Assembly: GCA_002780805.1 (NCBI GenBank)
Contig: PEUD01000070.1
Coordinates: 1 to 5,794 of the forward strand
Source of the DNA: Candidatus Omnitrophica bacterium CG02_land_8_20_14_3_00__42_8
GTDB lineage: Bacteria > Omnitrophota > Gorgyraeia > Gorgyraeales > Gorgyraeaceae
Length of the DNA: 5,794 nucleotides
Direction: 5' to 3'
Part shown: piece by piece, positions 1 to 5,668 of the stretch
Position numbering within the stretch: the stretch's first letter is position 1
Layout: each line of letters starts with the position of its first letter
The notes under the pieces: generated by a model
The model's input: only the letters and a program-made list of their open reading frames with translations
Databases searched by the model: none
What the model was told of the DNA's origin: nothing
Made by a program: the position numbers and the translations under genes

Positions 1-260
1 CCGTCTCCTGCCAGGTCGCTTGTTTTTTCAGCAACCTCTTTCACCATCTGCGCGCCCATGTTCTCGTATGGGTCTTTGAGCTCTATTTCCTTTGCAACAC
101 TGACTCCGTCTTTGGTGATTGTAGAGGAGCCAAATTTCTTTTCCAGAATAACATTTCTTCCTTTTGGGCCGAGCGTAGCCTTTACAGCTGCCGTAAGCTG
201 GTCAATGCCCTTTGCCAGCTTCTGCCTGGCCTCTTCGCTAAATAATAACTGCTTTGCCAT
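1..260 (-). CDS. groEL: GroEL chaperonin (Hsp60), N-terminal fragment cut by window edge
   Basis: This is the 60-kDa subunit of the cytosolic double-ring chaperonin, which encloses and folds proteins using ATP together with GroES. Only the first 86 codons are present, because the gene runs off the left edge of the window. The visible equatorial-domain residues include LGPKGRNV (30-37), which holds the ATP phosphate loop, and DGVSVA (51-56), which holds the conserved magnesium-binding Asp. ENMGAQMVKEVA (67-78) follows, and the fragment ends just inside the GDGTT catalytic motif, with Asp86 matching the catalytic Asp87 of E. coli. The start ATG at 260 is preceded by a strong GGAGGGG Shine-Dalgarno. 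groES lies 64 bases upstream on the same strand, with no promoter seen between them, so the pair is probably one groESL transcript under the CIRCE operator. Identification is certain at family level. Whether the complete gene is intact cannot be seen. Confidence 0.98.
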   Translation of the reverse strand, partial: MAKQLLFSEEARQKLAKGIDQLTAAVKATLGPKGRNVILEKKFGSSTITKDGVSVAKEIELKDPYENMGAQMVKEVAEKTSDLAGD

Positions 261-287
261 ATCACTCCCCTCCTTTTTTTCCCTTCT

Positions 288-322
288 AAGTTGACACTCT
301 GACAATGTCAGAGTGTCAACTT
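288..322. repeat. Perfect palindrome (17-bp arms, 1-nt centre) in the groES-groEL gap
   Basis: Left arm 288-304 (AAGTTGACACTCTGACA) is exactly complementary to right arm 306-322, with a single A at 305 between them. It begins two bases after the groES stop codon and ends 27 bases before the groEL ATG, so it would be a long stem in the groESL mRNA. On the minus strand it is followed by an A-rich stretch and not by a U run, so it is not an intrinsic terminator. The same element occurs at 3673-3709. It may be a dispersed REP/MITE-like repeat, an mRNA-stabilising or processing stem, or both. Confidence 0.93.
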
Positions 323-324
323 CG

Positions 325-612
325 TTACTTTATAATTGCTAAAATGTCTTCTTCCTTTAATATAAGGTACTCTTCATCCTTATAAGTAATTTCTGCGCCT
401 GAGTACTTGCCAAAAAGCACTGTATCGCCTTTTTTGACCTCCATAGGTTCTATCTTGCCGTTTTCCAACATTTTACCCTTGCCTACACTCACAACCTCTC
501 CTTTTTGAGGTTTTTCCTTGGCTGTATCCGGCAGAACAATGCCGCCCTTTGTCTTTTCTTCTGCTTCCAGCCTCTTTATGAGAACTCTGTCTCCTAAAGG
601 TTGAATTGCCAT
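325..612 (-). CDS. groES: GroES co-chaperonin (Hsp10)
   Basis: GroES forms a seven-subunit lid that caps the GroEL cavity in the cytosol. The product has 95 residues, the usual Cpn10 length. It opens with QPLGDRVLIKR (4-14) and carries the flexible mobile loop (about 17-34), including GIVLP (24-28), whose hydrophobic tripeptide docks on GroEL. It then has the KGEVVSVGKGK strand (37-47), a roof-loop region around 48-60, and KKGDTVLFGKYSGAEI (60-75). The start at 612 follows a near-perfect Shine-Dalgarno (AAGGAGGTG, 617-625) at four bases. Expression is probably heat-inducible through its own sigma70-like promoter and the CIRCE operator directly upstream. groEL follows after a 64-base gap that contains a large palindrome. 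The tonB-like gene ends only 108 bases upstream with no clear terminator, so some read-through from the B12 operon is possible. Confidence 0.98.
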   Translation of the reverse strand: MAIQPLGDRVLIKRLEAEEKTKGGIVLPDTAKEKPQKGEVVSVGKGKMLENGKIEPMEVKKGDTVLFGKYSGAEITYKDEEYLILKEEDILAIIK

Positions 613-633
613 ATGACACCTCCTTGTTTTTTA

Positions 634-660
634 TCAGCACTCTGTTTAGAGGAGTGCTAT
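634..660 (-). promoter_or_regulatory. CIRCE operator (HrcA binding site) of groESL
   Basis: Read on the minus strand, the site is ATAGCACTC, a 9-base spacer, then GAGTGCTGA. The CIRCE consensus is TTAGCACTC-N9-GAGTGCTAA. The seven inner bases of each arm (AGCACTC/GAGTGCT) and the spacer length match exactly, and only the outermost bases deviate. It lies between the predicted transcription start (about 672) and the groES Shine-Dalgarno, the usual location for HrcA repression. This implies an hrcA gene elsewhere in the genome. Confidence 0.95.
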
Positions 661-678
661 TTATCGTAATGGAATACT

Positions 679-706
679 ATAATACTCAAATCCTGACTCT
701 TGTCAA
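679..706 (-). promoter_or_regulatory. Sigma70-like promoter of groESL
   Basis: On the minus strand a perfect -35 box TTGACA (701-706) is followed after 16 bases by TATTAT (679-684) as the -10 box. Initiation would fall around 672, directly upstream of CIRCE. The -35 box lies 14 bases after the stop codon of the tonB-like gene. The arrangement fits a housekeeping promoter repressed by HrcA; no sigma32-type promoter was seen. Confidence 0.8.
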
Positions 707-720
707 GCATTTTTTTAGTT

Positions 721-1455
721 TTACGAATTAAGCTCAAAAGAAATTATTACATTGAAGGTTATCTGATATTGATTCATACCCTGCGGAAATGCCGGGAAAG
801 GACTTGCGTCTCTTACGCTATTTATAGCTATATCCCTTAACAATAAGTCTTTCGCTGATCTATTATCCATTATCATTATATGAAGAAGCTCTCCCTTGGA
901 AGTTATAGTAAAAGACACAAAAACTTCCCCCTGACTCGCGCTTCCTTCTTTAATATAATTTCTGTCAGCGTAATATCTTATTTTTTCCCTGACCAACCTG
1001 TAATAGCCTATGTACGTGGCTTTTTTGCCGCTATCCGTCTCTTCATTAACAACCGCTTCGAATTTCCTGCCTTTACCCCCTATAACAGCGCGGCTGCCTG
1101 AACCGGAGCCTATTGTTTCAACGGTCGGCTCTTCTTTTCTAACATGTTCAGGCTTGGCCAAAGACCGCGGCGCCAAAGGCTGATTTACAATATCTTCTTT
1201 TGTCACCTCAGGCAATGCCTCAGGCAGTATGGGAGGAGGCAGCTGGTTAGAACCAATCCTTTGGCCTGCAAGCTTTTCAGGTTTTTTGGGAGGTTCTTTT
1301 TCTTCTAATTCCTCCGGTTTAAAATAAGTTACTTTTATAGGCTCGATAAAATATTTCTTTGGCACTACGCCTGTATATGGGGCGCTTAAAAATATGGCGA
1401 AATGCAAAAGCATTGAAATCAGGACAGCTAGCTGGAACGTTTTGTTCTCGTACAT
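721..1455 (-). CDS. tonB: TonB family energy transducer
   Basis: The 244-residue protein has TonB architecture: a short cytoplasmic N-terminus, one membrane anchor (about 8-25), a Pro/Glu/Lys-rich periplasmic linker (about 46-112), and a C-terminal TonB domain (about 150-244). The anchor holds Ser14-x3-His18, matching the S-x3-H motif that E. coli TonB uses to couple to the ExbB-ExbD proton channel. The C-terminal part shows GEVFVSFTITSKGEL (176-190) and the hallmark SPFPAFP (218-224). A Gly/Ser-rich stretch (117-128) links the parts. The ATG at 1455 is the first possible start, since an in-frame TAG lies three codons upstream; its Shine-Dalgarno is poor. It lies 41 bases after the receptor stop codon with no terminator or clear promoter between, so it is probably co-transcribed under the B12 riboswitch as a dedicated partner. 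No exbB or exbD is in the window. Confidence 0.9.
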   Translation of the reverse strand: MYENKTFQLAVLISMLLHFAIFLSAPYTGVVPKKYFIEPIKVTYFKPEELEEKEPPKKPEKLAGQRIGSNQLPPPILPEALPEVTKEDIVNQPLAPRSLAKPEHVRKEEPTVETIGSGSGSRAVIGGKGRKFEAVVNEETDSGKKATYIGYYRLVREKIRYYADRNYIKEGSASQGEVFVSFTITSKGELLHIMIMDNRSAKDLLLRDIAINSVRDASPFPAFPQGMNQYQITFNVIISFELNS

Positions 1456-1496
1456 TTGTATCTATGATAGCAACCTGATAAAACTTTGTCAAATGT

Positions 1497-3527
1497 TTAC
1501 CACTTATAAATTGCGCCGAGCTCAAAATTTCTCTCAGGTGCAGGGTAGTAAACCTTCTTGGTCGAGGCGCCCGTGCTTTTCGCTACATATTCTGAATATC
1601 TTTCACTAAAAATATTATTGATACCCGTGTAGATTTCCATGAAATCCTTCTTATAGGACAACTTGCCATCCAACACAAAATAGCTTTTAACTTTAGACAA
1701 TTCATTATTTGTATCATTTATTGCATAACGATCTCCTATAAATCTACTTGCCAGAGAAATATCATAATTTTTAAAGCCTGCGCTTAGGCCGCTATTAAAT
1801 TGCTGCCTCGGAACCATCGGTATGTCTTTATTGCTGTAAGCGCCTCCTCTGAATTTAGGTTCCGTATAAGTATAGTTGGTAAAGAACTCCAGTTTGTCTA
1901 AAAAAGAGATGTTTTTAAATTTCAACAAATCCGCTTTCATGCCCAGTTCTATGCCTTTCCGCCTGGTCTTCGGGTAATTTTCATTATTGCCAGGAGATAC
2001 GGCAGGATTCAGATATATTTCATTGTCTATGTCTATCCAGTAAGGGGTCGCGCTAAGAATCAGGGTATCATGAAGATTGTGCTTGATACCCATTTCATAC
2101 TGAATCCCCGTCTGCTGTTTAAGATTTGTATTTAAACCTCCTGTATATGTAGGAGGAAGCGCGGTGCTGTACCATTCGTCTGTGGCAAGAAATCTGAAAG
2201 TTTCCTGCACATCAAAATACATGTTAGAACCCTTAGCGTATTCATATTTCGCTCCACCGCTGAATACAGTCTCGCTGGGAGTCCTGGTTTCATACACAAC
2301 GCTTGATTGCTTCTGGTCAAACCTATATTTGGCTCTTTGATGTCTCGCGCCGCCGTTTAAAAATAAATCCTCGAGTATTTCGTATTCTGAGTAATTGTAG
2401 AAACCGAGCTCTTCTTTATAAATAGTCAGATCGTCTGTATTGTTTTCAGAGCCTCTTATCGTGTGTTTTGTATCATAATAATCAATACCCGTTACAGCAT
2501 TAAATGCCTTATCCGACATACCTTTATTATACGTATGTTTAAGGGTAATGCCCCGGCTATCTATCTTATACTTTGTACCGGTGGGCCATCCTCCATTATC
2601 GAACCATGAATATGCGTCTCTATTTCTATAAGAATAATCTATTGCAAATCTTCCTAAATCCGCACCATAGAACTGCGGTTTTGCGTCCATAGAGAGTTTT
2701 ATATATCTATCCTTTGTTGAAGCAAAATCTGAAGCTTTTGATGAACCGCGCCTGCCATATTTATCTAATTCTGTCTGGTCATCCAGCCCTCCGGGCATTC
2801 CATAATCATCTTTATGCCACCCACCGCTTATGCCAAGCGATAGAAGATCTGCTGGGTCAAAATCAATCTTTGCGTTAATATCCTTTGAGAGCAGAGCGCT
2901 GTTGGCCCTATAACCTTCTGTCTCATAATATTTAGAATAAAGGTAATAGGAAATTTTATCTTCTGAACCCTGTACCTCAATATCATCCTGCCTTGTCTTG
3001 TAACTGCCCAACATAGTTCCAAGTCTGCCTGAAAATTTTCCTGTGCCTTTTTTTGTTATGATATTTATTACCCCGCCCACTGCATTGTCTCCGTATAGAA
3101 CAGAACCTGCCCCTCTTAATACTTCTACCCTTTCGATAGACTCAACAGGTATCTGCAGCCAATCAGGACCTGACATGTCTATTGAATTCACCTTTCTACC
3201 GTCTATCAGAACAAGCACATTATTAACAACCGTATCCGCAAAACCCCTAATGTCAACCTTATTTGTTTTATCGCTGGAGTTATTATAGGCATTTATTCCG
3301 GCTTTCTGTTCCAAAACAGCTGAAACATTTCTCGCGCCGGAAGATTTAATTTCCCTGCTCCCTATAACAGTGACATTTGAAGTAGATTCATAATCATATT
3401 GCTCCATCCTCGTAGGCGTTACGACTATTTTCTCCAATTCGACATCTTCGCTTTTATCAGTATCCGCATAAACAAAACTTACGCTAATAATCATTACTGC
3501 CGCTACACCAAAAAATATCTTTTTCAT
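1497..3527 (-). CDS. btuB: TonB-dependent outer-membrane receptor, BtuB-type (vitamin B12/corrinoid uptake)
   Basis: This is a 676-residue outer-membrane beta-barrel receptor, somewhat longer than E. coli BtuB (about 600). It has a signal peptide (1-21, cleavage probably after VYA), then a Ton box (EKIVVTP, 32-38). The plug domain (about 48-160) includes VDIRGFAD (91-98), VLVLIDGRKV (104-113), IERVEVLRGAGSVLYGDNAVGGVINI (131-156). A long barrel of alternating aromatic strands ends in Trp, as is usual for BAM-inserted barrels. The start at 3527 is chosen because a strong GGAGGG Shine-Dalgarno (3532-3537) lies four bases upstream and the signal peptide begins there. An in-frame ATG at 3584 would run through the leader terminator and is rejected. 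B12 as substrate is inferred mainly from the cobalamin riboswitch directly upstream and from the neighbouring ABC importer; the protein sequence alone would allow a siderophore or other chelate. The symbol is therefore assigned largely by context. Confidence 0.9.
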   Translation of the reverse strand: MKKIFFGVAAVMIISVSFVYADTDKSEDVELEKIVVTPTRMEQYDYESTSNVTVIGSREIKSSGARNVSAVLEQKAGINAYNNSSDKTNKVDIRGFADTVVNNVLVLIDGRKVNSIDMSGPDWLQIPVESIERVEVLRGAGSVLYGDNAVGGVINIITKKGTGKFSGRLGTMLGSYKTRQDDIEVQGSEDKISYYLYSKYYETEGYRANSALLSKDINAKIDFDPADLLSLGISGGWHKDDYGMPGGLDDQTELDKYGRRGSSKASDFASTKDRYIKLSMDAKPQFYGADLGRFAIDYSYRNRDAYSWFDNGGWPTGTKYKIDSRGITLKHTYNKGMSDKAFNAVTGIDYYDTKHTIRGSENNTDDLTIYKEELGFYNYSEYEILEDLFLNGGARHQRAKYRFDQKQSSVVYETRTPSETVFSGGAKYEYAKGSNMYFDVQETFRFLATDEWYSTALPPTYTGGLNTNLKQQTGIQYEMGIKHNLHDTLILSATPYWIDIDNEIYLNPAVSPGNNENYPKTRRKGIELGMKADLLKFKNISFLDKLEFFTNYTYTEPKFRGGAYSNKDIPMVPRQQFNSGLSAGFKNYDISLASRFIGDRYAINDTNNELSKVKSYFVLDGKLSYKKDFMEIYTGINNIFSERYSEYVAKSTGASTKKVYYPAPERNFELGAIYKW

Positions 3528-3540
3528 CACACCCTCCCGT

Positions 3541-3579
3541 AAATAAAAAGGCCCTTGACGCGAAAATCGCATCAAGGGC
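3541..3579 (-). terminator. Intrinsic terminator in the btuB leader (riboswitch OFF state)
   Basis: On the minus strand GCCCTTGATGCGA and TCGCGTCAAGGGC form a 13-bp stem (one G-U pair) around a three-base loop, 3551-3579. It is followed directly by CTTTTTATTT (3541-3550). The U tract ends 13 bases before the btuB start codon, so only attenuation control makes sense of its position. Its 5' strand can instead pair with AAGGGC upstream (see antiterminator). Confidence 0.92.
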
Positions 3580-3603
3580 TGCACCCTGGTTTACTTGGCC
3601 CTT
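3574..3603 (-). promoter_or_regulatory. Putative antiterminator helix of the B12 riboswitch
   Basis: The minus-strand segment AAGGGC (3598-3603) is complementary to GCCCTT (3574-3579), the first six bases of the terminator stem. Pairing them would block the terminator. The upstream half also overlaps the 3' end of the P13-like hairpin (3602-3604), so ligand-stabilised P13 would compete with antitermination. A shorter competing pairing, AGGG with CCCT, also exists within 3575-3587. This is structure read by eye and not computed. Confidence 0.55.
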
Positions 3604-3622
3604 TGCCGCCCGTCGCGGCAAA
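3602..3622 (-). promoter_or_regulatory. P13-like hairpin of the cobalamin riboswitch
   Basis: On the minus strand TTTGCCGC and GCGGCAAA form an 8-bp stem with loop GACGG, 15 bases after the end of aptamer P1. The loop and closing base give CGGG, complementary to CCCG in the P5 loop (3809-3813 on the plus strand reads CGGGG). In this riboswitch family an L5-L13 kissing interaction links ligand binding to the expression platform, so this hairpin is the natural candidate. It is not followed by a terminator-type U tract; its U run precedes it. Confidence 0.65.
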
Positions 3623-3672
3623 AAAATATATCAAATATATCGTAAGGTTTTCTGGCTTAAGGCTTATTGCTG

Positions 3673-3709
3673 TAAGTTTACACTCTGACATTGTCAGAGT
3701 GTAAACTTA
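3673..3709. repeat. Perfect palindrome (18-bp arms, 1-nt centre) inside the riboswitch aptamer
   Basis: Left arm 3673-3690 (TAAGTTTACACTCTGACA) is exactly complementary to 3692-3709 around a single T at 3691. It is the sister copy of 288-322: the inner 11 bases of each arm are identical, and at 12 positions from the centre a G-C pair there is a T-A pair here, so both arms changed together. In the RNA it would form an 18-bp stem between the GAAGGCG block and the B12 box, where other cobalamin riboswitches carry a variable peripheral hairpin. Confidence 0.95.
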
Positions 3710-3741
3710 ACTGTCTACTCTCTGCGCCTTCTCGTCCCGAA

Positions 3742-3764
3742 CCCGCCATTGTTTCTGTGGCGGG
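3742..3764. repeat. Hairpin CCCGCCA/TGGCGGG in the P8 region of the aptamer
   Basis: CCCGCCA (3742-3748) and TGGCGGG (3758-3764) form a 7-bp GC-rich stem with a 9-base loop. On the minus strand it can be extended by CTCG (3765-3768) pairing with CGAG (3731-3734) across a bulge. A competing helix, GCCATTG (3772-3778) with CAATGGC (3745-3751), uses part of the same bases. Either could serve as P8. The long tip suggests a peripheral extension or an inserted repeat. Confidence 0.7.
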
Positions 3765-3874
3765 CGAGGGGCAATGGCTTATCGCAGATTTCGCTCCTAT
3801 TACAGCAGCGGGGCTGCGCTGAATTTACATCAGCTTCCCTTATACAATATAATATCATTTATTCAGTTTTATCT

Positions 3875-3903
3875 TTTATATAACAATTATCGGTTCGTGT
3901 CAA
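3875..3903 (-). promoter_or_regulatory. Sigma70-like promoter of the btuB-tonB transcript
   Basis: On the minus strand TTGACA (3898-3903, all six consensus bases) and TATAAA (3875-3880) are separated by exactly 17 bases. Transcription should begin near 3868, about 18 bases before riboswitch P1. The -35 box starts three bases after the stop codon of the ABC ATPase, so the receptor has its own promoter even though it lies directly behind the importer genes. No terminator for the importer transcript is seen in the gap. Confidence 0.85.
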
Positions 3904-3906
3904 CTT

Positions 3907-4680
3907 TTATTTTTTTACCAGAAATACATGCGGGCGAGAAGTGAGAGGATTTTCCTTGACTATCACGACTGTCTTATAAACCTCTTCTATTATTTTATAA
4001 TTCAGGACTTCGCCCGGGGCGCCTTTTCTTTTTATCGCTCCGTTATCCATCAGGATCAGCTTATCGCAATAATCCGACGCCAGGTTTAAATCGTGAAGTA
4101 TGGCCGCTATGGTCAAGCCTGCCTCTCTGTTAAGCCTCCTCAATAATTCGAATATCTGAACCTGATGGTTTATGTCCAGATGAGTGGTCGGCTCATCCAG
4201 AAATAAAATCTTCGGCTCCTGGCTAAGCGCCTTCGCGATAATTACCTTCTGCCTTTCGCCTCCGCTCAACTCGTCTATAAATCTGTCTTTTAAGTTAAGG
4301 CCGCCCACAAATTCCAAAGCCCCTAAAGCAATCTTCAAATCTTTCGGAGATTCAAAACCAAACCTATTTATATAAGGTATACGGCCCATTAAAACCACGT
4401 CTATCACCCTGAACGGAAACATAAACGCTGTATCCTGCGGCACCACGGCCATGATAACAGCCAATTCCTTCAAAGGCACATCAGCCAAATTTTTCCCTTC
4501 CAGAAATATCTCTCCGCTAAAAGGCTTTATCAACTTTGTAGCGGTTCTCAAAAGAGTTGTTTTCCCGCTTCCGTTAGGCCCTATTATACCCGCGAAATCT
4601 CCTTTTTCTATATTAAAAGAGATATCTTTTAATATTTCTAAATTATTATAACCTGCTGAGACATTTGAAAAATAAAGCAT
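3907..4680 (-). CDS. btuD: ABC transporter ATP-binding protein, BtuD/FecE/FhuC type
   Basis: This cytoplasmic ATPase powers import of B12 or a related metal chelate through the permease encoded just upstream. Its 257 residues are normal for the family. All motifs are intact: A-loop Tyr11, Walker A GPNGSGKT (34-41), Q-loop Gln82 in VVPQDTA, signature LSGGERQ (138-144), Walker B ILFLDEP (158-164), D-loop HLD (167-169), and switch His196 in AILHDLN. The C-terminal tail after about 220 (GAPGEVLNYKIIEEVYKTVV) is typical of chelate-importer ATPases. The start ATG overlaps the permease stop codon by one base (TAATG) and has no good Shine-Dalgarno at normal distance, so translation is probably coupled. 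FecE, FhuC and BtuD are hard to tell apart by sequence; the adjacent B12-riboswitch-controlled receptor favours BtuD. Confidence 0.92.
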   Translation of the reverse strand: MLYFSNVSAGYNNLEILKDISFNIEKGDFAGIIGPNGSGKTTLLRTATKLIKPFSGEIFLEGKNLADVPLKELAVIMAVVPQDTAFMFPFRVIDVVLMGRIPYINRFGFESPKDLKIALGALEFVGGLNLKDRFIDELSGGERQKVIIAKALSQEPKILFLDEPTTHLDINHQVQIFELLRRLNREAGLTIAAILHDLNLASDYCDKLILMDNGAIKRKGAPGEVLNYKIIEEVYKTVVIVKENPLTSRPHVFLVKK

Positions 4681-5654
4681 TATCTAAAATACGCCTTTCT
4701 GGATTTTTTTAACACGTAAATAAAAAACGGCACACCTATGAAAGACGTTATTACGCCTATGGGTATTTCTTTAGGCGCCAGCATGGTCTTCGAAAATATA
4801 TCGCATAACAATAGAAACGCGGCGCCCATTAAAACACTTGCCGGCAATAACATCCTGTGATCAGGACCAACAAGCCTTCTGGCTATATGAGGCATCATAA
4901 GCCCTGCAAAACCTATTATCCCGCAGATAGAAACCGTCAGGCTTGTGATAAGAGTTGCTACTAAAAGAAGCGTTATTTTCACCTTTTCTATGTCTATCCC
5001 CAGATGCATTGCCTCTTCTTCTCCGAGGGATATGGCATTGAGTTCTCTTGAAAACATGTATGAAATTAAAACCCCTGCGCAGGATACCAGAGCCAAGGTT
5101 AAGACAGGGGCTATTTTATAGACCTGCAGATTTCCGAGAAGCCACCAGACTACGGAATGGATGTTTTCGCTGGATGAATTTGAAACAAAAAACATCAGGA
5201 TACTTGAAAGAAAGCCGTTCACGATTATACCCGCTATTATCATATTTTCCGGAGACATGCGGCCTTCTATCTTCGCAAGTTTATAAACAAGAAATATTGT
5301 GATAATCCCGCCTATAAATGCGGCAACGCTGACGCCAATACTCAATGAAATAAACAAAAGGCCTATGACAGCTCCTAATCCTGCGCCTGAGGATACGCCC
5401 AGGACATAAGGCTCTGCCAGGGGATTTCTCAAAACAGCCTGCAATATCACTCCCGCCAGGCTCAAACACGCGCCCGCAGATATTGCTAATAATGCCCTGA
5501 GCAGTCTTAGTTTTAATATCTCAAAAAACGCAGGTTCTAATATTCTATTAGCGGAGATATTCACAGTCCCTATAAAGATATTCAATATAAAAAGTCCTAT
5601 TATTAAGCAAAAAAATAAAACGATTAAAACTTTTCCCTGGTTTATTTTACCCAT
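4680..5654 (-). CDS. btuC: ABC transporter permease, FecCD/BtuC family
   Basis: This inner-membrane subunit forms a homodimeric channel for B12 or an iron chelate with the ATPase encoded downstream. From the ATG at 5654 it has 324 residues, the family norm (E. coli BtuC 326), and is almost entirely hydrophobic, consistent with about ten membrane helices. Family hallmarks are GACLSLAGVILQAVLRNPLAEPYVLGVSSGA (61-91, a continuous motif region given by its key residues Q72, RNPLA 76-80, and LG 85-86), the coupling-helix region EEEAMHLGID (212-221), and GIIGFAGLMMPHIARR (245-260), then PIGVITSFIGVPFF (298-311). The start at 5654 is preferred because an AGAGG Shine-Dalgarno precedes it by eight bases and it places the first helix normally. 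An ATG 30 bases upstream (5684) lacks a ribosome site and lies inside a repeat. Ligand assignment to B12 is from context. No binding protein (btuF) gene is in the window. Confidence 0.9.
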   Translation of the reverse strand: MGKINQGKVLIVLFFCLIIGLFILNIFIGTVNISANRILEPAFFEILKLRLLRALLAISAGACLSLAGVILQAVLRNPLAEPYVLGVSSGAGLGAVIGLLFISLSIGVSVAAFIGGIITIFLVYKLAKIEGRMSPENMIIAGIIVNGFLSSILMFFVSNSSSENIHSVVWWLLGNLQVYKIAPVLTLALVSCAGVLISYMFSRELNAISLGEEEAMHLGIDIEKVKITLLLVATLITSLTVSICGIIGFAGLMMPHIARRLVGPDHRMLLPASVLMGAAFLLLCDIFSKTMLAPKEIPIGVITSFIGVPFFIYVLKKSRKAYFR

Positions 5655-5662
5655 CGCATATA

Positions 5663-5667
5663 CCTCT
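5663..5667 (-). promoter_or_regulatory. Shine-Dalgarno that decides the permease start
   Basis: AGAGG on the minus strand lies eight bases before the ATG at 5654. The upstream ATG at 5684 has only GACACAGTCTGA before it, with no purine-rich ribosome site. Confidence 0.7.
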
Positions 5668-5668
5668 A

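Larger units (their letters stand above)
3637..3850 (-). promoter_or_regulatory. Cobalamin (vitamin B12) riboswitch aptamer
   Basis: The RNA senses adenosylcobalamin or related corrinoids and lowers btuB expression when B12 is plentiful. On the minus strand the following can be read: P1 as ATATTGTA (3843-3850) with TACGATAT (3637-3644, one G-U pair); the conserved AAGGGAA entry; P4 hairpin GCTGA/TCAGC (3818-3834); GCGCAGCCCCGCTGCTGTAA with P5 (3805-3817); P7 as TCTGCG (3783-3788) with CGCAGA (3721-3726); the AGCCATTG and GAAGGCG blocks; and the B12 box AAGCCAGAAAACCT (about 3645-3658). The aptamer is longer than typical because a palindromic repeat occupies the variable peripheral arm and another hairpin lies in the P8 region. 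It is followed by a P13-like hairpin and an intrinsic terminator, so regulation is probably transcriptional attenuation of btuB and tonB. Confidence 0.93.

Noticed and set aside
58..294. Plus-strand open frame opposite groEL
   Set aside because: It is a shadow of the groEL coding sequence; the translation has no family resemblance and no ribosome site. The same applies to the other plus-strand frames at 880, 1394, 3043, 4184, 4451 and 5048.
288..322. Palindrome as intrinsic terminator or as CRISPR-type repeat
   Set aside because: It is followed by A-rich and not U-rich RNA sense sequence, and there is no array of regularly spaced copies.
694..705. Small inverted sequence TGAC/GTCA after the tonB-like gene as a terminator
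   Set aside because: The stem is only 4 bp and has no U tract on the minus strand.
3527..3584. N-terminal extension of the receptor to an ATG at 3584 (19 extra residues)
   Set aside because: It would translate through the leader terminator, lacks a signal-peptide start, and the ATG at 3527 has a strong Shine-Dalgarno and begins a clean signal peptide.
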